Shown one piece after another: positions 10,718-24,887 of a DNA stretch of 64,000 nucleotides. The translations under genes and the position numbers were made by a program. Below the pieces are notes generated by a model. The model ran no database searches and was not told where the DNA came from. It saw only the letters and a list, made by a program, of their open reading frames with translations. How positions within the stretch are numbered: position 1 is the stretch's first letter; the number at the start of each line of letters is the position of its first letter. The stretch lies in assembly GCF_964340395.1 (NCBI RefSeq), contig NC_135552.1:17126694-17190693 (forward strand), in the 5' to 3' direction. The DNA comes from Glandiceps talaboti. Lineage: Eukaryota; Hemichordata; Enteropneusta; Spengelidae.

Positions 10718-12539
10718 TTCCTGATTATCCTTTCAAAAAAACAAACAAATCAACAGTAAAGTGTTTTTTAAGTTCATACAATTTATTTCTTACACAGTAC
10801 AAGTTATAAAATTGTGACAATTGCTCTTATCTAAGTTGATAACAATAAGACATAAAACATAATTTTTCTTAATTGTAATTTGAATACATTTATGTGTGCT
10901 CCTTCAAAAACGCAACAAGTACAAAGGGACATTATGAAGCAAATACCGTACTAAAGTTATAATTCATTGAGAGATTGGATATACAAATTATTGTCATTTT
11001 GTGGTATCTGCTGTTACCTTTACAATCTATTGTATTATAGAATATAGTCTGGTTGCATCAATGTAGACACAGTTTATGTCTCTCGATGCAGTCGATGATT
11101 TCTACAATACGTGTTGATAACGTTCAAACTTGGAATAAATAATAATAATACCTATACACATACATTCAACAAGCATACCGACACACTCGCATACACAGTA
11201 AATAGTAAAACTACCAGAACAAATGTCGGAAAATAAGACTTTGTTGCTTTTAGCTAATTATGTGGCTTCCTCCGTGTGTACTTTTTCAATTCCTATTCTG
11301 CGTTAACTCTTTGTGTCTCTTGTGATGTGTTCTAGTCACAAATGACACAGACAGTTACAAAACAAGTTTCATTTCTACTTTGTGTATTCACCCAAATAGG
11401 AAGATGTGCACATCATCTATCACTGACTGCAGTCTTTCGTGAGTCGTTTGCCAAAGTTTATACACCAAGTATTCACTACCAGAAATATTTGCTAGTCTTC
11501 GTAGCCACCTGATGTCATGCTCGTGCAACACACTGCTATTTGACTTGAGACAACAGGAAGTCTACTTTTTAAGTGACAGAGATAGTCAGCATTTTATTAG
11601 TGATCACTTCATGAATTTCATTTTCAAGGAGTCTCCAGGTGTAAAGTAAATGTTCCTAGGGACTTTCATGGAATGGTTTGATATTCCTGGTCTTTCATGG
11701 AATGGTTTGATATTCCTGGTCTTTCATGGAATGGTTTGACATCCGTGGTCTTTCTAGTGCTGTCCAGGAATGCAAGAACAATGATCTATTGGTGTGCACA
11801 TCTCCAAACACTGCAGTAATTCATTCGTATGTTTTGCCCTATATGTGTATCTTCAACTACTACGATACAATTTACATCTGTTGTCCAAGTGCTGCTAGAT
11901 TACAGCAACAAGTGAAACATTAGTCGAAAGTCTACAATCAGCTGCATGTTCATATTGAAATGCCAAGTTCATTGTTTGGAAATTCTATTTTCTTACTTAT
12001 TCATGTTTAGTTTTGTATAATCATGTTAATTGTTGACAAGATAAGAACAACTGATAGATATCATGTAGGCCACACGTCAGTTTAACTCAGAACCTGACCT
12101 TTGACCTTGTTTACAGCAAGTTGATTCAAAGATAAATTCATAGTATGTTTTTACACTTGTGGACTCAGCACTTAACATGTAAATCACAACAATTCATCCA
12201 ACTGAAGGCATACAGTACTGGAGCTGTCACTGGTAGACTACTGAAAGTCACGGCTAAATCTTGGTATACAACCTACTCTTGACTACATTTCAAAATTCAA
12301 AGTTATTTAACTACGTATTCTGCTAAAATGTCAAAACTGGCTTAGGAATAAAAAATGTGTGTGTGAGAGCTCTACTGCTTACTGTACATGATAGACTGAC
12401 TACTTTAGCACCATAGACTAGTCAATACTATACTACATCACTGATTTGAAAACAGGAAAAAACATTATTCAATTTACAAATGAACCATGCCTAAACAGTC
12501 TTACACAAAATGTGTGTCACATAGCAGTCCTACACAGGA
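10718..12539. other. AT-rich flank, possibly distal 3'UTR of PIP4K2
   Basis: No coding signal. Read on the minus strand, AATAAA occurs at 10782-10787 and could be a poly(A) signal, which would imply an unusually long 3'UTR of about 6 kb. That is speculative. A 29-base unit is repeated three times at 11663-11750. Confidence 0.35.
11663..11750 (+). repeat. 29-base unit repeated three times
   Basis: TTTCATGGAATGGTTTGATA followed by TTCCTGGTC occurs three times in tandem. The first two copies are identical and the third has a few changes, indicating a recent short tandem duplication. Confidence 0.9.
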
Positions 12540-12990
12540 TTAGTGTCACACACACACAGTAGTATTGCACAGGAACCTTATCATATATGAACAGTCCTTC
12601 ATTAGAACAGTGCCTGGCCACACCCACAAATGGTGCCATAGCCATACACAGAAACGGTGCCATACACAGAAAGTACCATAGACAGGTATCTTGCACAGTA
12701 TACATTGCCACACATACATGTAGTATTAGTAGTAAGGAACAGCGTCACATACAGTATAGTAGTATTACTTGGGAACATGTGCCACAACAGTAATACCACA
12801 CACACAAGCAGTTTCATACACAAGAACTTTGCCACACACAAAGTTCCACACAGGAATAGTGCCTAGTCACAAATCATGAAGACTGGGTACCAAAATAGTA
12901 ATCCTAGACAGAAACAATGCCATACACAAGTCTTCCACCAGAACTTTGCCACACAATGTCCCACGTTACATAAGAACAGTTCCTGGTCAC
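12540..12990 (+). repeat. Degenerate minisatellite with CACACA/GTGCCA motifs
   Basis: Loosely repeated units of about 25-35 bases with the recurring words CACACA, AGGAAC, AGTGCCA and TTGCCACA. It leads directly into the CA/CT microsatellite and probably decayed from it or was generated with it. Confidence 0.5.
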
Positions 12991-13033
12991 ACATGAACAG
13001 TGGTGCAAAAATGAAGTTTTACATGGCAATGGT

Positions 13034-13199
<166 letters not shown>

Positions 13200-13910
13200 A
13201 GTAGTCTAGTCTTGGAAACTACTAAATACTAAAACTTATAACTACTGGATTCTACTCATCTGAATTGCTAAGTCTTAGACTTAAAGTCTACCTATAGAGA
13301 CAGTTTTATGTGGCTATGACAACAAGTGTTTGGACTGGGACACTATTACCATAAAAATTACTATGATTACTGCACTTAGAGACTGGCCCATTATTTTATC
13401 TGTATGACTGTGCTTGATATATCAACATAAATACACATCACATAGAACAGAACTACATCATAAAATTGATAATACATATACCAAGCAAATTTTGCTTTCA
13501 ATGTTTTTTTGGTTAGTTGTTTTGAATTGTTTGGTCCACTTCAACAAGAGTTGAAATAGCAGATCTTATCTGCAGTCTTCACTTATATGTATTCAGCAAA
13601 AAAGTTGCATTGAGTTAGCACACTTAACCTGTGCTAAAGATCTTGTCAACGTATTTAGCCTAGCATATATGTATACTCTTGGAGAGCACACCTAACATGT
13701 GCCAAAGATCTTTTTTTAACATATGTAGCCTAGCGTGTGCACTGAGGTCAAAGTATTATGGCCTTCTATCAAAAAAATACTGATGCAAAAAGGAAAAAAA
13801 ACGACAACAAAAAACCCCTGACCACTCACATTCATAAGGTGCTGAGAAAGTTAGTTTGTTAGATTGTCATTGCAGATGGATGAGTAGTTTGACAATATCT
13901 TTATACCCCT

Positions 13911-14515
13911 ACAACAACTGTAATACAGTAATGATGTATACAGGATATACTGTTATACAACAGATGACAACTGTAATACAGTAATGATGTATACAGGATA
14001 TACTGCTATACAACAGATGACAACTGTAATACAGTAATGATGTATACAGGATATACTGTTATACAATAGATGACAACTGTAATACAGTAACGATGTATAC
14101 AGGATATACTGTTATACACTAAATGACAACTGTAATACAGTAATGATGTATACAAGATATACTATTATACAACAGATTACAACTGTAATACAGTAATGAT
14201 GTATACAGGATATACTGTTATACAACAGATGACAAATGTAATACAGTTATGATGTATACAAGATATACTATTATACAACAGATGACAACTGTAATACAGT
14301 AATGATGTATACAGGATATACTGCTATACAACAGATGACAACTGTAATACAGTAACGATGTATACAGGATATACTGTTATACAATAGATGACAACTGTAA
14401 TACAGTAATGATGTATACAGGATATACTGTTATACAACAGATGACAACTGTAATACAGTAATGATGTATACAGGATATACTGTTATACAACAGATGACAA
14501 CTCAGTATACAGCAA
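13911..14515 (+). repeat. 53-base minisatellite, about 11 units
   Basis: Units begin ACAACTGTAATACAGTAATG and continue ATGTATACAGGATATACTGT then TATACAACAGATG. Variants (CAATAGATG, CACTAAATG, CTGCTATAC) recur in non-adjacent units, suggesting duplication of multi-unit blocks. Confidence 0.95.
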
Positions 14516-14824
14516 CACTGCATATACTGCTATACAACAGATTAGGAGCTGTGATTGCCTTTGAACTGGTACAAAACACCTACTACTGACTGTAATTACG
14601 AAAATGGTTTGGCAGAGTTTCTGATAAAAAAGCAAAGCACTGTATAACTTGAAATGTGCGACATACCTAGCAATGTGACACCTCAACTAACAATGTACTT
14701 GAATGTACTGAAGTATCTAGCAATATATCATATAGGTACAAACACTATATGATAACTATTGACAGGTGGTCAAATGCTAAAACTGTTTCAATACTTAAAC
14801 GAATTTACGGTTGGATACTGTACT

Positions 14825-15165
14825 AGAATCTACCATGTATACCCATTGCTAGTTATACATAGCTAGTTATACATTATCTAGTTAGGCACTGCTAGTTTTG
14901 TTTAATCGTTATGCATCAAGAGTTTGGCATTGATAGTAATACATTGCTAGTTATGCATTGCTAGTTATGCATAGCTACCTTTGCATGGCTAGCTTTGAAT
15001 TACTAGTTATGCATTGTTAGTAATACATTGCTAGTTATGCACTTCCAGTTATGCATTACTAGTTATGCATAGCTAGCTTTGAATTACTAGTTATGCATTG
15101 TTAGTGATGCACTGCTAGGTATACATCTCTAGTATTGCACTGCTAGTTTCACCTAGTTATGTATT
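14825..15165 (+). repeat. Short degenerate tandem repeat (CTAGTTATGCATTG-like)
   Basis: Irregular units of about 13-15 bases built on GCTAGTTATGCATTG with TACATT and GAATTA variants. AT-rich and non-coding. Confidence 0.8.
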
Positions 15166-15234
15166 ACATGTTATAAACCTTATACATTAAGTGTCATCAT
15201 AGCAGAATCTAATTGCTCTGTTCCCAACCCTTCC

Positions 15235-15269
<35 letters not shown>

Positions 15270-16330
15270 ACTCAAATGTCAGCATAGTTTATACACTGCC
15301 ATTATCTATCTCCAACCATTTTGTTCTTGAAATTTTATAGGCAAGAGTCCTGACTGGAACATTGTGTTACTAAGTTTAAAATGTTCTTGAGTATATCATT
15401 AAATAAAATTCTACTCAGATATACTTCTCACATGATTCTAAATTTCGACAACATTGTCTGGGAACATCTCTATCTACAGAACGTCTACAAAGCTATCAAC
15501 TTACAGCTACAAACTGCTCCGCCTACACTATAAGTTTACCCATTAAGTACCATGGAAGGATTCAAATGTCCACATAGTAAGTGCACAGCTATGAAAACAC
15601 ATCAGTATCCTAATAATAACCCTACTTTGTTAATCCTGACTGATAGATTAGAAAAAAGACATCTAGACATCTATGAATACATATATTCTCTATGTTTTGG
15701 TTTTTAAAACAAACAGTACATCTACAATCATTTTGCCACCTGCCACATCTCTCCGATACTAACTGACTTAAACTAACATGACGATTCATAAAAAATTACA
15801 CAAGTCATCCTGGACTCTTTGACCATGCCACTACACGCCATAAAACTTTCTTCTTCTTTTTTAAATACACCGTCAAAGGATGTCATGGCTAATTCTTGGG
15901 ATGATCAAAATGGGAGAGTCTACTTGTACAGGAGGCCATTGTTACCTTTTAGGCAATCCATAGACCATTCACACTGTACATGTGCATGTAAGGATTTCAT
16001 GAGTATCACAGTACTCTAGCTGTAAATGATACTGTCTGTGTACTATGTACAGTGGTTGCCATGGTTACAGTGGTTGCCATGGTTACTTCGTACACAATCT
16101 AGATATTATTTCAGATGCTCTACATGTAATGGATGACATGGGAATCTCTTAGACATGCCATGGAACTTTTCAAACTCTTATGTAAAGGATGCCATTGCTA
16201 AGTGTTGGCCAATCCAAAGAACTTGTCAAAGTTCATGTCTAGAGCATGCCAATGTTATATTTCAGGCACTCCATATGACTTTCAAACTCTACATGTGATG
16301 ACTATTTCTTGGTCAGACACTGATGCTGAT
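15166..16330. other. Non-coding, (TC)n tract and a degenerate repeat
   Basis: A pure TC run spans about 15236-15267. From about 15820 to 16330, a degenerate unit recurs with ATGCCATGG, TTTCAAACTCT and ACATGTAA words spaced about 65 bases apart. No gene is recognised. The interval is downstream of the PIP4K2 stop and may be part of its 3'UTR. Confidence 0.5.
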
Positions 16331-16806
16331 CAGTATAGCACAACATATCAATTTACCATATCATATATACGCCAACAAATCTCATACAAATCTTAAAATT
16401 TAGAAACAAAAAAGAGGTTATTAAAAAAGTTATAAAATTGAACTAAACAGCTAGTCTCTGTAGTGTGGACAAATGATTTCAGTAAAGCGAGGCTGCGGCA
16501 TGATAGGTTCTAGAACTGGTGCAATTAAAACAAGACACCAATGCATTTATGAAAAAATATAAAAAATACATTTCTTTGTCTATCTTACTTGAAATGAATG
16601 TTTTGAAAGGGCAGCAACACTGAAAACACTGTCCCTTGATAGTTACTACATTCAAGCCAAGCTGTTAGCATGACAAAGTACATCACAGCGACACAGTATG
16701 CAGCCACTTCTTGTATCAACCATGTCCAAAGTAGATTCAGATAAGAGGATGAGCTTCGTTGACATCCAGTTGAGATTTTGTTTCCTTCATTTACCGACAT
16801 CTGTTG

Positions 16807-19800
16807 TCATTCGACAATATTTGCAATGAATTCTAAGAATCGTCTTGAGTACTGTTCCGGCTTAACAGTTGAAATCTCTGCTCCTGCCTGTAACCCAATA
16901 AAACACGGTCACAATTACATTCAAGTTACATAAGTACACTTTGCAACGTTAACACAAACCTCACTTTCAAATCCAGGAAAATTTTGAAGAGCAAAAAAGT
17001 CAACCTACCCCATGCTTGACTGTTTTAGCAGCTTGTGCTGCCCTTTTCTTTGCACCCCAGTGTGTTAAAATATCAATCAGCGCCATAAAATAGATTTCTT
17101 TCCTTGGTGCTTCTGTAACAGTGAAAGACAAAATTGTCATGAATAAACAAATTAAGACAATTGTCATACATACATACATACATACATACATACATACATA
17201 CATACATACATACATACATACATACATACATACATGCATGCATACATACATACATACGTACTTATGTACGCACATATGCACACACACCTCCATCCATTCA
17301 TCCATACATACATAATGTATGTATGCACATACATGTAAGCATACTTACCTACCTACAGAGATAGACAGACAGACAGTCAGACAGACAAGCATGCACACAC
17401 ACGTGTATAGTTGTACAATTGCTCCAAAAACTGACATCTACAGAAACCAACTTGGTTTCAAAATGTTTGAGGCTTGCTTCTATTTTCAATGAGTCTTCTC
17501 TGCAAAAACCGACAATGTGATGAAGCCCCTCGATGGGTCAATATACAGTGAGTTAATATTGCATGTTCATGTAAAGAATTGATTGCTACCGGGGTACCAG
17601 GACAGTAGTGGTTCAATAGTACTGCCATTATAGATTTGTTATAATATGTTCAGGTTTACTGGTATTTGCATCATGCTGTGAATACTACAGTGGAGGTAAT
17701 ACATGCACAGTGAATTCTATCCTGTACCTTGTGAGCTTTTATACGCAAAGATATCAATATCACTATCATACTGTCCAGGTAGAGTGTCTGGAAACATATG
17801 TCCAGGCTGTGGACTGTCTGGTGGTGTAAATGCTGTATTACTGCCACTATCGTCTTCCTCCTCTTCGACACCATTACTTTCTACTTCCATCTCTTCTTGT
17901 TCAGCTCTGTCTATGTCGTGGATCCCAACCAGGAGACTGTAGTCCATCAGTTTTAACTCAGAAAGAAACTGTTGATAAAACCCAGTACCATACTTGTATT
18001 AATCATTTTACGAGAGATTCTGTGACCTAAGGAGGCCTTGTCACTACGAGTCTCTAGACGAGTAGTGAGAAACCCTTAGGTCATGAGTATTTTGAGGATG
18101 AATGACGGACGACAAATATTGGGGATTAATATAATTATACCTCCTCGAGCATAATTTATGAAAAATTGGGAAAAGTAATGGCGATTTGACTCATATTTCG
18201 AGCAAAACCAGTGATATAGACAAGGGTTGTTGTGATGTAGAATGACCAGGGTATGTAATCATCCATATTTTTCATTCAAAGACAATAACTTGACAAGAGT
18301 ATGGTATAATCAGCGTTATTTTTCTATCAATGTTTAAATCAGTGACATTTTCCTGTCAATGTTTAAATCAGTGAAAGTCATTCCTCAGTTGACAGTTTCT
18401 CACATGTACCTTTACAGCTGAGATGTGACACAATTGATATGTCACAGGTACATACATTTATACAATAGCTGATATCATACTCTGACTCACCTCCACATCT
18501 GTTTTCAGTTGGGATAGAAATTCTTCCTTCGTGTCAGTTCCAATATAAATCTTATGATTTTCATTGACAAAGTCATTATCTTTAAAAGTTGGAAGCTCTT
18601 TGGCCTGTAAAAACACAATCATAAAATAGGTCTCTGTGATGATGAGTTTCTTACATTGAAAAAGAGCTAGCAGAGAGAAGAGAAATTTGGAAGCTGTCTG
18701 TCAAATAATAGTCAGAAAGTGACTAATAAGTACATTTATGATACCAAAAGATGTACGATATTAACATGAACATTCATAGGTCAAGATCAAGGTCAAAGTC
18801 AGCTTGAATATTTCTGATCTAGTCATTGAAATTCAGTAAAAGTATAAAAGTAGTTGAGATACAGTAAACCAAAGATTTTCACATACAGATTACTATCATA
18901 TCAGACTGTCAGATATGTTGTGCTGTTCTGCCCTACCAGTGAAGTAACTAGCTGTTAGTGTGTCATGACACATTGTATCGTACAGACTACTAACATATGT
19001 GTCAGTGACATGTATGTTGTACATTGTTGGGAGAACAGATGAATGCATTTATAAAGTGTATTTTGAGATCATACGGCCCTGGACCGGCTGGTGTGTGAGA
19101 GCCATTGTGTAACTAGCCAGACTAATTTGATTGTATAAGATAGATTTCAATCATAAAATTTGACTTGGTGTTTTCAAAATAACAGGACACCACTTCCGAT
19201 TAGCAGTTGTTTTGGAGATAAGGTGATCCACAGTCAGCTCTGTTACAGTAAATAGTTAGTCTTATGTATAAACCATTGAAAGTATATGTAATAGTGGAAT
19301 TGGGATATTTTCTGATATCACAGCTATCCATATCCTACTTGGTCCAAGGTGATATACAATAATGACACTTCAGCAAGCCTAGGCCAATGGGCTGACAGCA
19401 AGTCTAATGTTCATGGGATCAAGAACAAAGTACTCAACTGTATTCAAAGTAATATGCATTGACATCAGGAAATGATGTCAATTATGTAGCATGTGTATGC
19501 AAATGAAAGAACAATTCCGTCATCTTATAAAGTACTTTTATTACAATATACAGCATGGCAATCACATCTTACCTTTTCTTTATCACTTGCTTGTCTATCT
19601 ACTGTCGATCCCTTCAGGTCAAATTTTTTATGGACTGTAAGACTTGCACTGAGTACACTACGCATAACAATCATGTAAGTTTCTGCACCGTCCACAGTCA
19701 ATCGATACATGCCAAGATAATGAGGCAGTAACGTCTTACCATGGTGTTCTACTACAAACTAGAAAAATACAAAATAACATCATCAATATGTGGTGGACCA

Positions 19801-22800
19801 CAATGTAAAAATATGGACTTAAGAAAAAATAGCTTGTAAGTTCAGTTATGGTTGTAACTGTTCAATATTTCCGACCTTGAAACATGAAAATTATCGTAGG
19901 AGTGTTTTGGTCTCACCAATTGCATGCTGTATTCCACATACTTAACAGATAATGCTCAGATAATCACATATCATGACTGACTGCGGCCCTAGTCACCAAA
20001 ACATTAGTTAATCCAAAATCATAATCCAAGCCTAAAATATCAGTAACTAATTCACATCCATCCTGAGAAACGTGTACCCAGGAGTGAACAAATTATTTTG
20101 TGAACTGGTGGTCCCCAGACCAGTGCCTTAGAAAATCCAGTGGTCCTGCTGAAAGAATTAGTGGTCCAAGGTCCCACTAATGTGAAACATTTAATCTTAC
20201 CTATGAATCTGTATATTCAGATGACTTTTTAACATAGTTATTATCAGTAAGGTACTGGTCCGACGGACCAGACAAGGTAAAATTTGTGTGGTTCGCTCAA
20301 AAATATAACTAGTCCCGGACCCAGGACCAGTGGATTTGTTCACCCCTGGTACCCATAACCAACACAAATTCAAGCCTGGGATATCACAATGAATCCAACC
20401 CCAAATATGAATCAAAACCTTAGTCTGTAGCTGATTCTAAAAACTGAATCAATCAAAAGTATATGATAACCATAGCAAGTCCCAACCTGAGTCCAAGCAC
20501 AAGATATCCCTACCTGATCCCAACTGGAATCAAAGTGCAAAATATCCTGTATGACCGGTAGGTCTTGGTATGGAATATCTTATTCTTTGATTCAGTTGTA
20601 GAATCAGCTACTGACTAAGTAAATAAAAGTTTTCAAATCTAACACAGCCAGTCCATAAATCTAAATTGACATAACGTTATTACAAAGACGTGAACACACT
20701 TACTTGGTGGTATTGTTTTAATATATTATGCATCATTTCCACTTCTTCTCTTGAGATTGTTTTGATGACAAATCTTTTGTCAGTTGACACAAGGAACCTT
20801 GCTCCACTTCTACCAGGTGAATTACTGTAAACTGGTTGTGAGGAGGTTAATGAATTCTGTGACAAAGAAGAGATGCCAATACAACATATTAATAATAATA
20901 ATAATAAGGTGAATTTATAATGCACCTTTCCTCCTGACAACTCAAGGCACTAACAGTTATTTCCCCTGGCATAACAGCCCTTTATACTTCTTCAACTCCC
21001 TGGAGAACATACAATCTATTGCAACCTCTATAAGTGGATAGCATTAAAGCATTCACATTGCAAACTCTATCCTACCAGGTCCCTAATTATACAGCTGGGT
21101 TGACTGAGGCACAATCATGGTTCAAATCTTGCCCAAGGACTTCATTGTTACACTGTGTTTTAGATTAGTATACAATATACATGCCAGCCAATGAAGTTCC
21201 CCACAATTGTAGAGTTTTTACGTTTCTTGTGAAACAATGAAAACTTTCAAGTCTCACAAAAAGTCTATCTCCAGAAACATCCTGACATGTCAAAATTCTG
21301 ACTGATTGCTAAAACTGCATCACCTTAACATTTTTACCTAGTCATTACATGAAAAGTTCATCTGTGGTTACCTGAAGATCTTCGTAGATATGTAACATGT
21401 GACTAACTTACCATGTAATCCAAATCATTGATATTAAACCTCTCTCTCAAGTTACGGAATACTAGTGGACAGTATTCTTTGACTTTGAAATGACTGGGAA
21501 GATTTTCTCTGTGAACAGAAACATCAAATAACACATCATATAAACTTTCTAACTGTGGAAAAGGGTATTCTGGAGAAGTAATAGAAAGTGAGCTAGAACT
21601 TTGCCACATTTCCTAAAGCCCTCCTCACTTCGATCAGCCTTCTCAACCTAGGCAAAATCATGAGGGTGGATTCAAGCTTTGACAATATATATAATTTAAT
21701 TTAATATACATATAAATATATATTAATTTGATTTTTAAATTTGTTAGTAAATGTACATAAATTGAAGTATACGCACTCTACGATATATTTTGTACAAAAA
21801 TAGGATTTGTCAGTGTCTTGTGCATCTATGTGGACATGCATAGAATAGACAGACTCTGAATGTGATTATACCATTAAGATACTAAGAGATTACAAAAATA
21901 AATATCACCACAATACAATTATTGTACAATATTCAAAGCCACAATTACTTTTACTCTTGACAGTTTGTAGCAAATCAAGTCTCCACTGTCATATGTCAAT
22001 ATTTTAACTTTTTGTTGACTATTTTGGTATTTTTTGTAACAATGTCAGCTGTGCTTCTTCTGCATACAAAGTGATCAATAAGGATAACATGATCCCCAGC
22101 TACATACAATAATTCAATATAAGTCAGACTTACTTGTTAAAAGCATGATTGTCAATTTTCACCTTACTGTAAGCTTTAAAATCATCTGGCATCAACATAA
22201 CCGGAATGTTGACATGGCTTAATTCACCAATCTACAAAAAAGAACCAAAACAAATAAGGAACTAGGAAATTAGACAAGATTTTTTTATCCAGATAAGAAA
22301 TTGAACTTTAATTATTCAATGTGTACTGTACATATTGGAGGGCGTGTTGTGGGTCACATGGCACAGCATAAGAATATGTATAATCTGTTGTACACTCCTT
22401 CTATAAAGCAAATTTTAGCAATATAAACCCTTTCGTCCAATATAATTACACATACATGTATATTTGAAATATACAATCTGTCCAGCTGTCTTTACCACTT
22501 ATTAGCATATCAAATACACTGTCTAGGAATGAACGTTGTTATGACATACGGTACAACACATCTATCCATAATCTTGTCAAATACTTTATTTTACTTTGTA
22601 TACATATAATTTATATCACATAATTCATTCAATAAAAATACTAATCCTGCCATTCTCATAAACCAGAGCTGTTATTTCTTCCGCTACATCTCGAAATAAT
22701 AAGTGGGGGAGGGGGGAGGGCTCGTTAAGAATGGTGCCGTAAAACAGGCTGTGATTTGCGATGATGTAATCTTGCATGTATTTTAAAACGTATCTGACAT

Positions 22801-24832
22801 CATTAACTGGGTAATTACAGTTAAAACCATGGTAAGTCGCAACACAGAAATCCAGTAGACATACATAGATACATGTATACAGACGCACTGTATGTTCTAT
22901 TTCATTAAGTTGGTATTGTAAATATTGGATAGAAATAGTGGATCAAATGACACCCTATATTACAAATGTACATGTAGTAGTCATGAAAATCTGACATTAA
23001 TATCATAAATCATTCAATAACCTGACCATGATTTATATTAATTATGTACAAGTTTATGAACATATAGGTCATCAAGCTGTACTCTAAAATGATGTCAAAT
23101 TCAGTTATGTACATGCTACCATTGATAAAATCTATCTTTGACACAGATATATGGGTTTTTTTTCCTTTTTGTGTATTTTTTTAAATAGTTTTTTAAACTT
23201 GTGTGCTACAACTGCTACAACTAATACAAATGTATACATGTATGTTGTTTTTCCCTTCTACAGAGCTGAAAACGAGAAAGAATAATGATAATACTAATAG
23301 TACATTCACAACATGTTGTTTGGCAAGAAATCAAATTAACTTGACTTCCTTCCAATTGGTGATCACAACGTAAGCATGAACTTGGTGGTCAAAACCACAA
23401 ACAATCACATCCTCCAGTAAGGTCAAGTGACCTTTTAAGTTTTATGAATGAAATTTACAGAATAAGCTAATATTGTGTTTCACATTGTACAAATATTTAT
23501 CTTATTTTTTAAGATTTCCTCACTAATCCTCTAGACTATAGAGAGAGAATTATTTCAAGGAAATAACAAAATACAGATTTCCAGGTATTTAACTTGATGT
23601 AACACCAAACCTAAAATCAACACATAATCAGACACTATCTGGGTGTGACAAATACACTTCCTCTTTCCTGTGTGATAATATCTCTTGATTTTGTTGTATT
23701 AATCATATCATATCACCATCATCTTTCTTCCAAAATTTACTTCGGAAATGAAATGACCCATTTTTGAATAAAACATTATCCTACATGTTCACTTTTGAAA
23801 TAGACTTCCTTTTGCCTATGAATTAGATGTAGATTGCAAAATCTTAGTTTGTTTTCACCATGTATGGTACTCACCATTCAAATATCAACCATTGAGAACA
23901 ATAACACTGTGTGTGATATCTACCACATTCTTACATGTAGGAATTGAAATCACACATAACCTGCCAACGAGGTGCTAGCAAATCTACAAACAGTTGATGT
24001 TCTAGTCTCAGGTGACAATTGTAGTAATGAATCAGTATAGAAAACTATCTAGGTGCCATGACAAGAATGTGTCACCATCAGGGACTTTATATTTGTATAA
24101 ACAACATTGTACAGTAGATGCTATCACTGTAATAATACATAATGAATTTGTAGCTGTCCCCCTGCTGTCATACATGTATTAAGATATTGTCTAACAGGTA
24201 CAAATAATAGTCTACACAGACTACAGATCCATACTAATTAATATTCTGATTCTGTTTCATGATACAGTTGTGGGTTGTCAGTATTCTACTCAAATATGAC
24301 TGAACTTTTGTAAAATGCCATAATTCTCAACAGGAAGTTAACCTTAAACCAAACGATAGACATTGTCTCAGATTTCCTACTAATTAATCTAGTAGTATAG
24401 AAGACAGCTACAGAAACTGAATCTGAGCCAATGACTGGATATTCTATGTTACTTCTCTACAATTTTACACAATCTACCCTTGTAGCAGACAGTGTACACA
24501 AGTCATGATACAAATCACTCCATGAGATTGTTTGCTCTGATATACATGTATCCTCTGAACTACTAAATCTATTAATAGAGATGTCTCATCACCTTCAACA
24601 ATAGCACTGCAGTCAGAAATATTGGATCACAAGGGTCCATACTACAAACTGTATGATCATATGATAAACACACAGATACATGTACAGTAATTCACATGCA
24701 ATTTTACATATGGGTACATACTTAGACAGACAGACAGACGGACAGATGGACGGACGGACGGATGGACGGACGGACAGATAATGTACACTCATTCACATGC
24801 ATTTTTACATAGGGTACATACTTAAAGGAGAC

Positions 24833-24887
<55 letters not shown>

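Noticed and set aside
13911..14515. Regular repeats considered as a CRISPR-like array
   Set aside because: Units are contiguous with no unique spacers, and the host is an animal; this is a minisatellite. The same reasoning excludes 44046-44640.
16585..16800. 71-codon minus-strand frame immediately after the PIP4K2 stop
   Set aside because: It resembles no protein family and lies in the presumptive 3'UTR; PIP4K2 ends normally at its conserved C-terminus.
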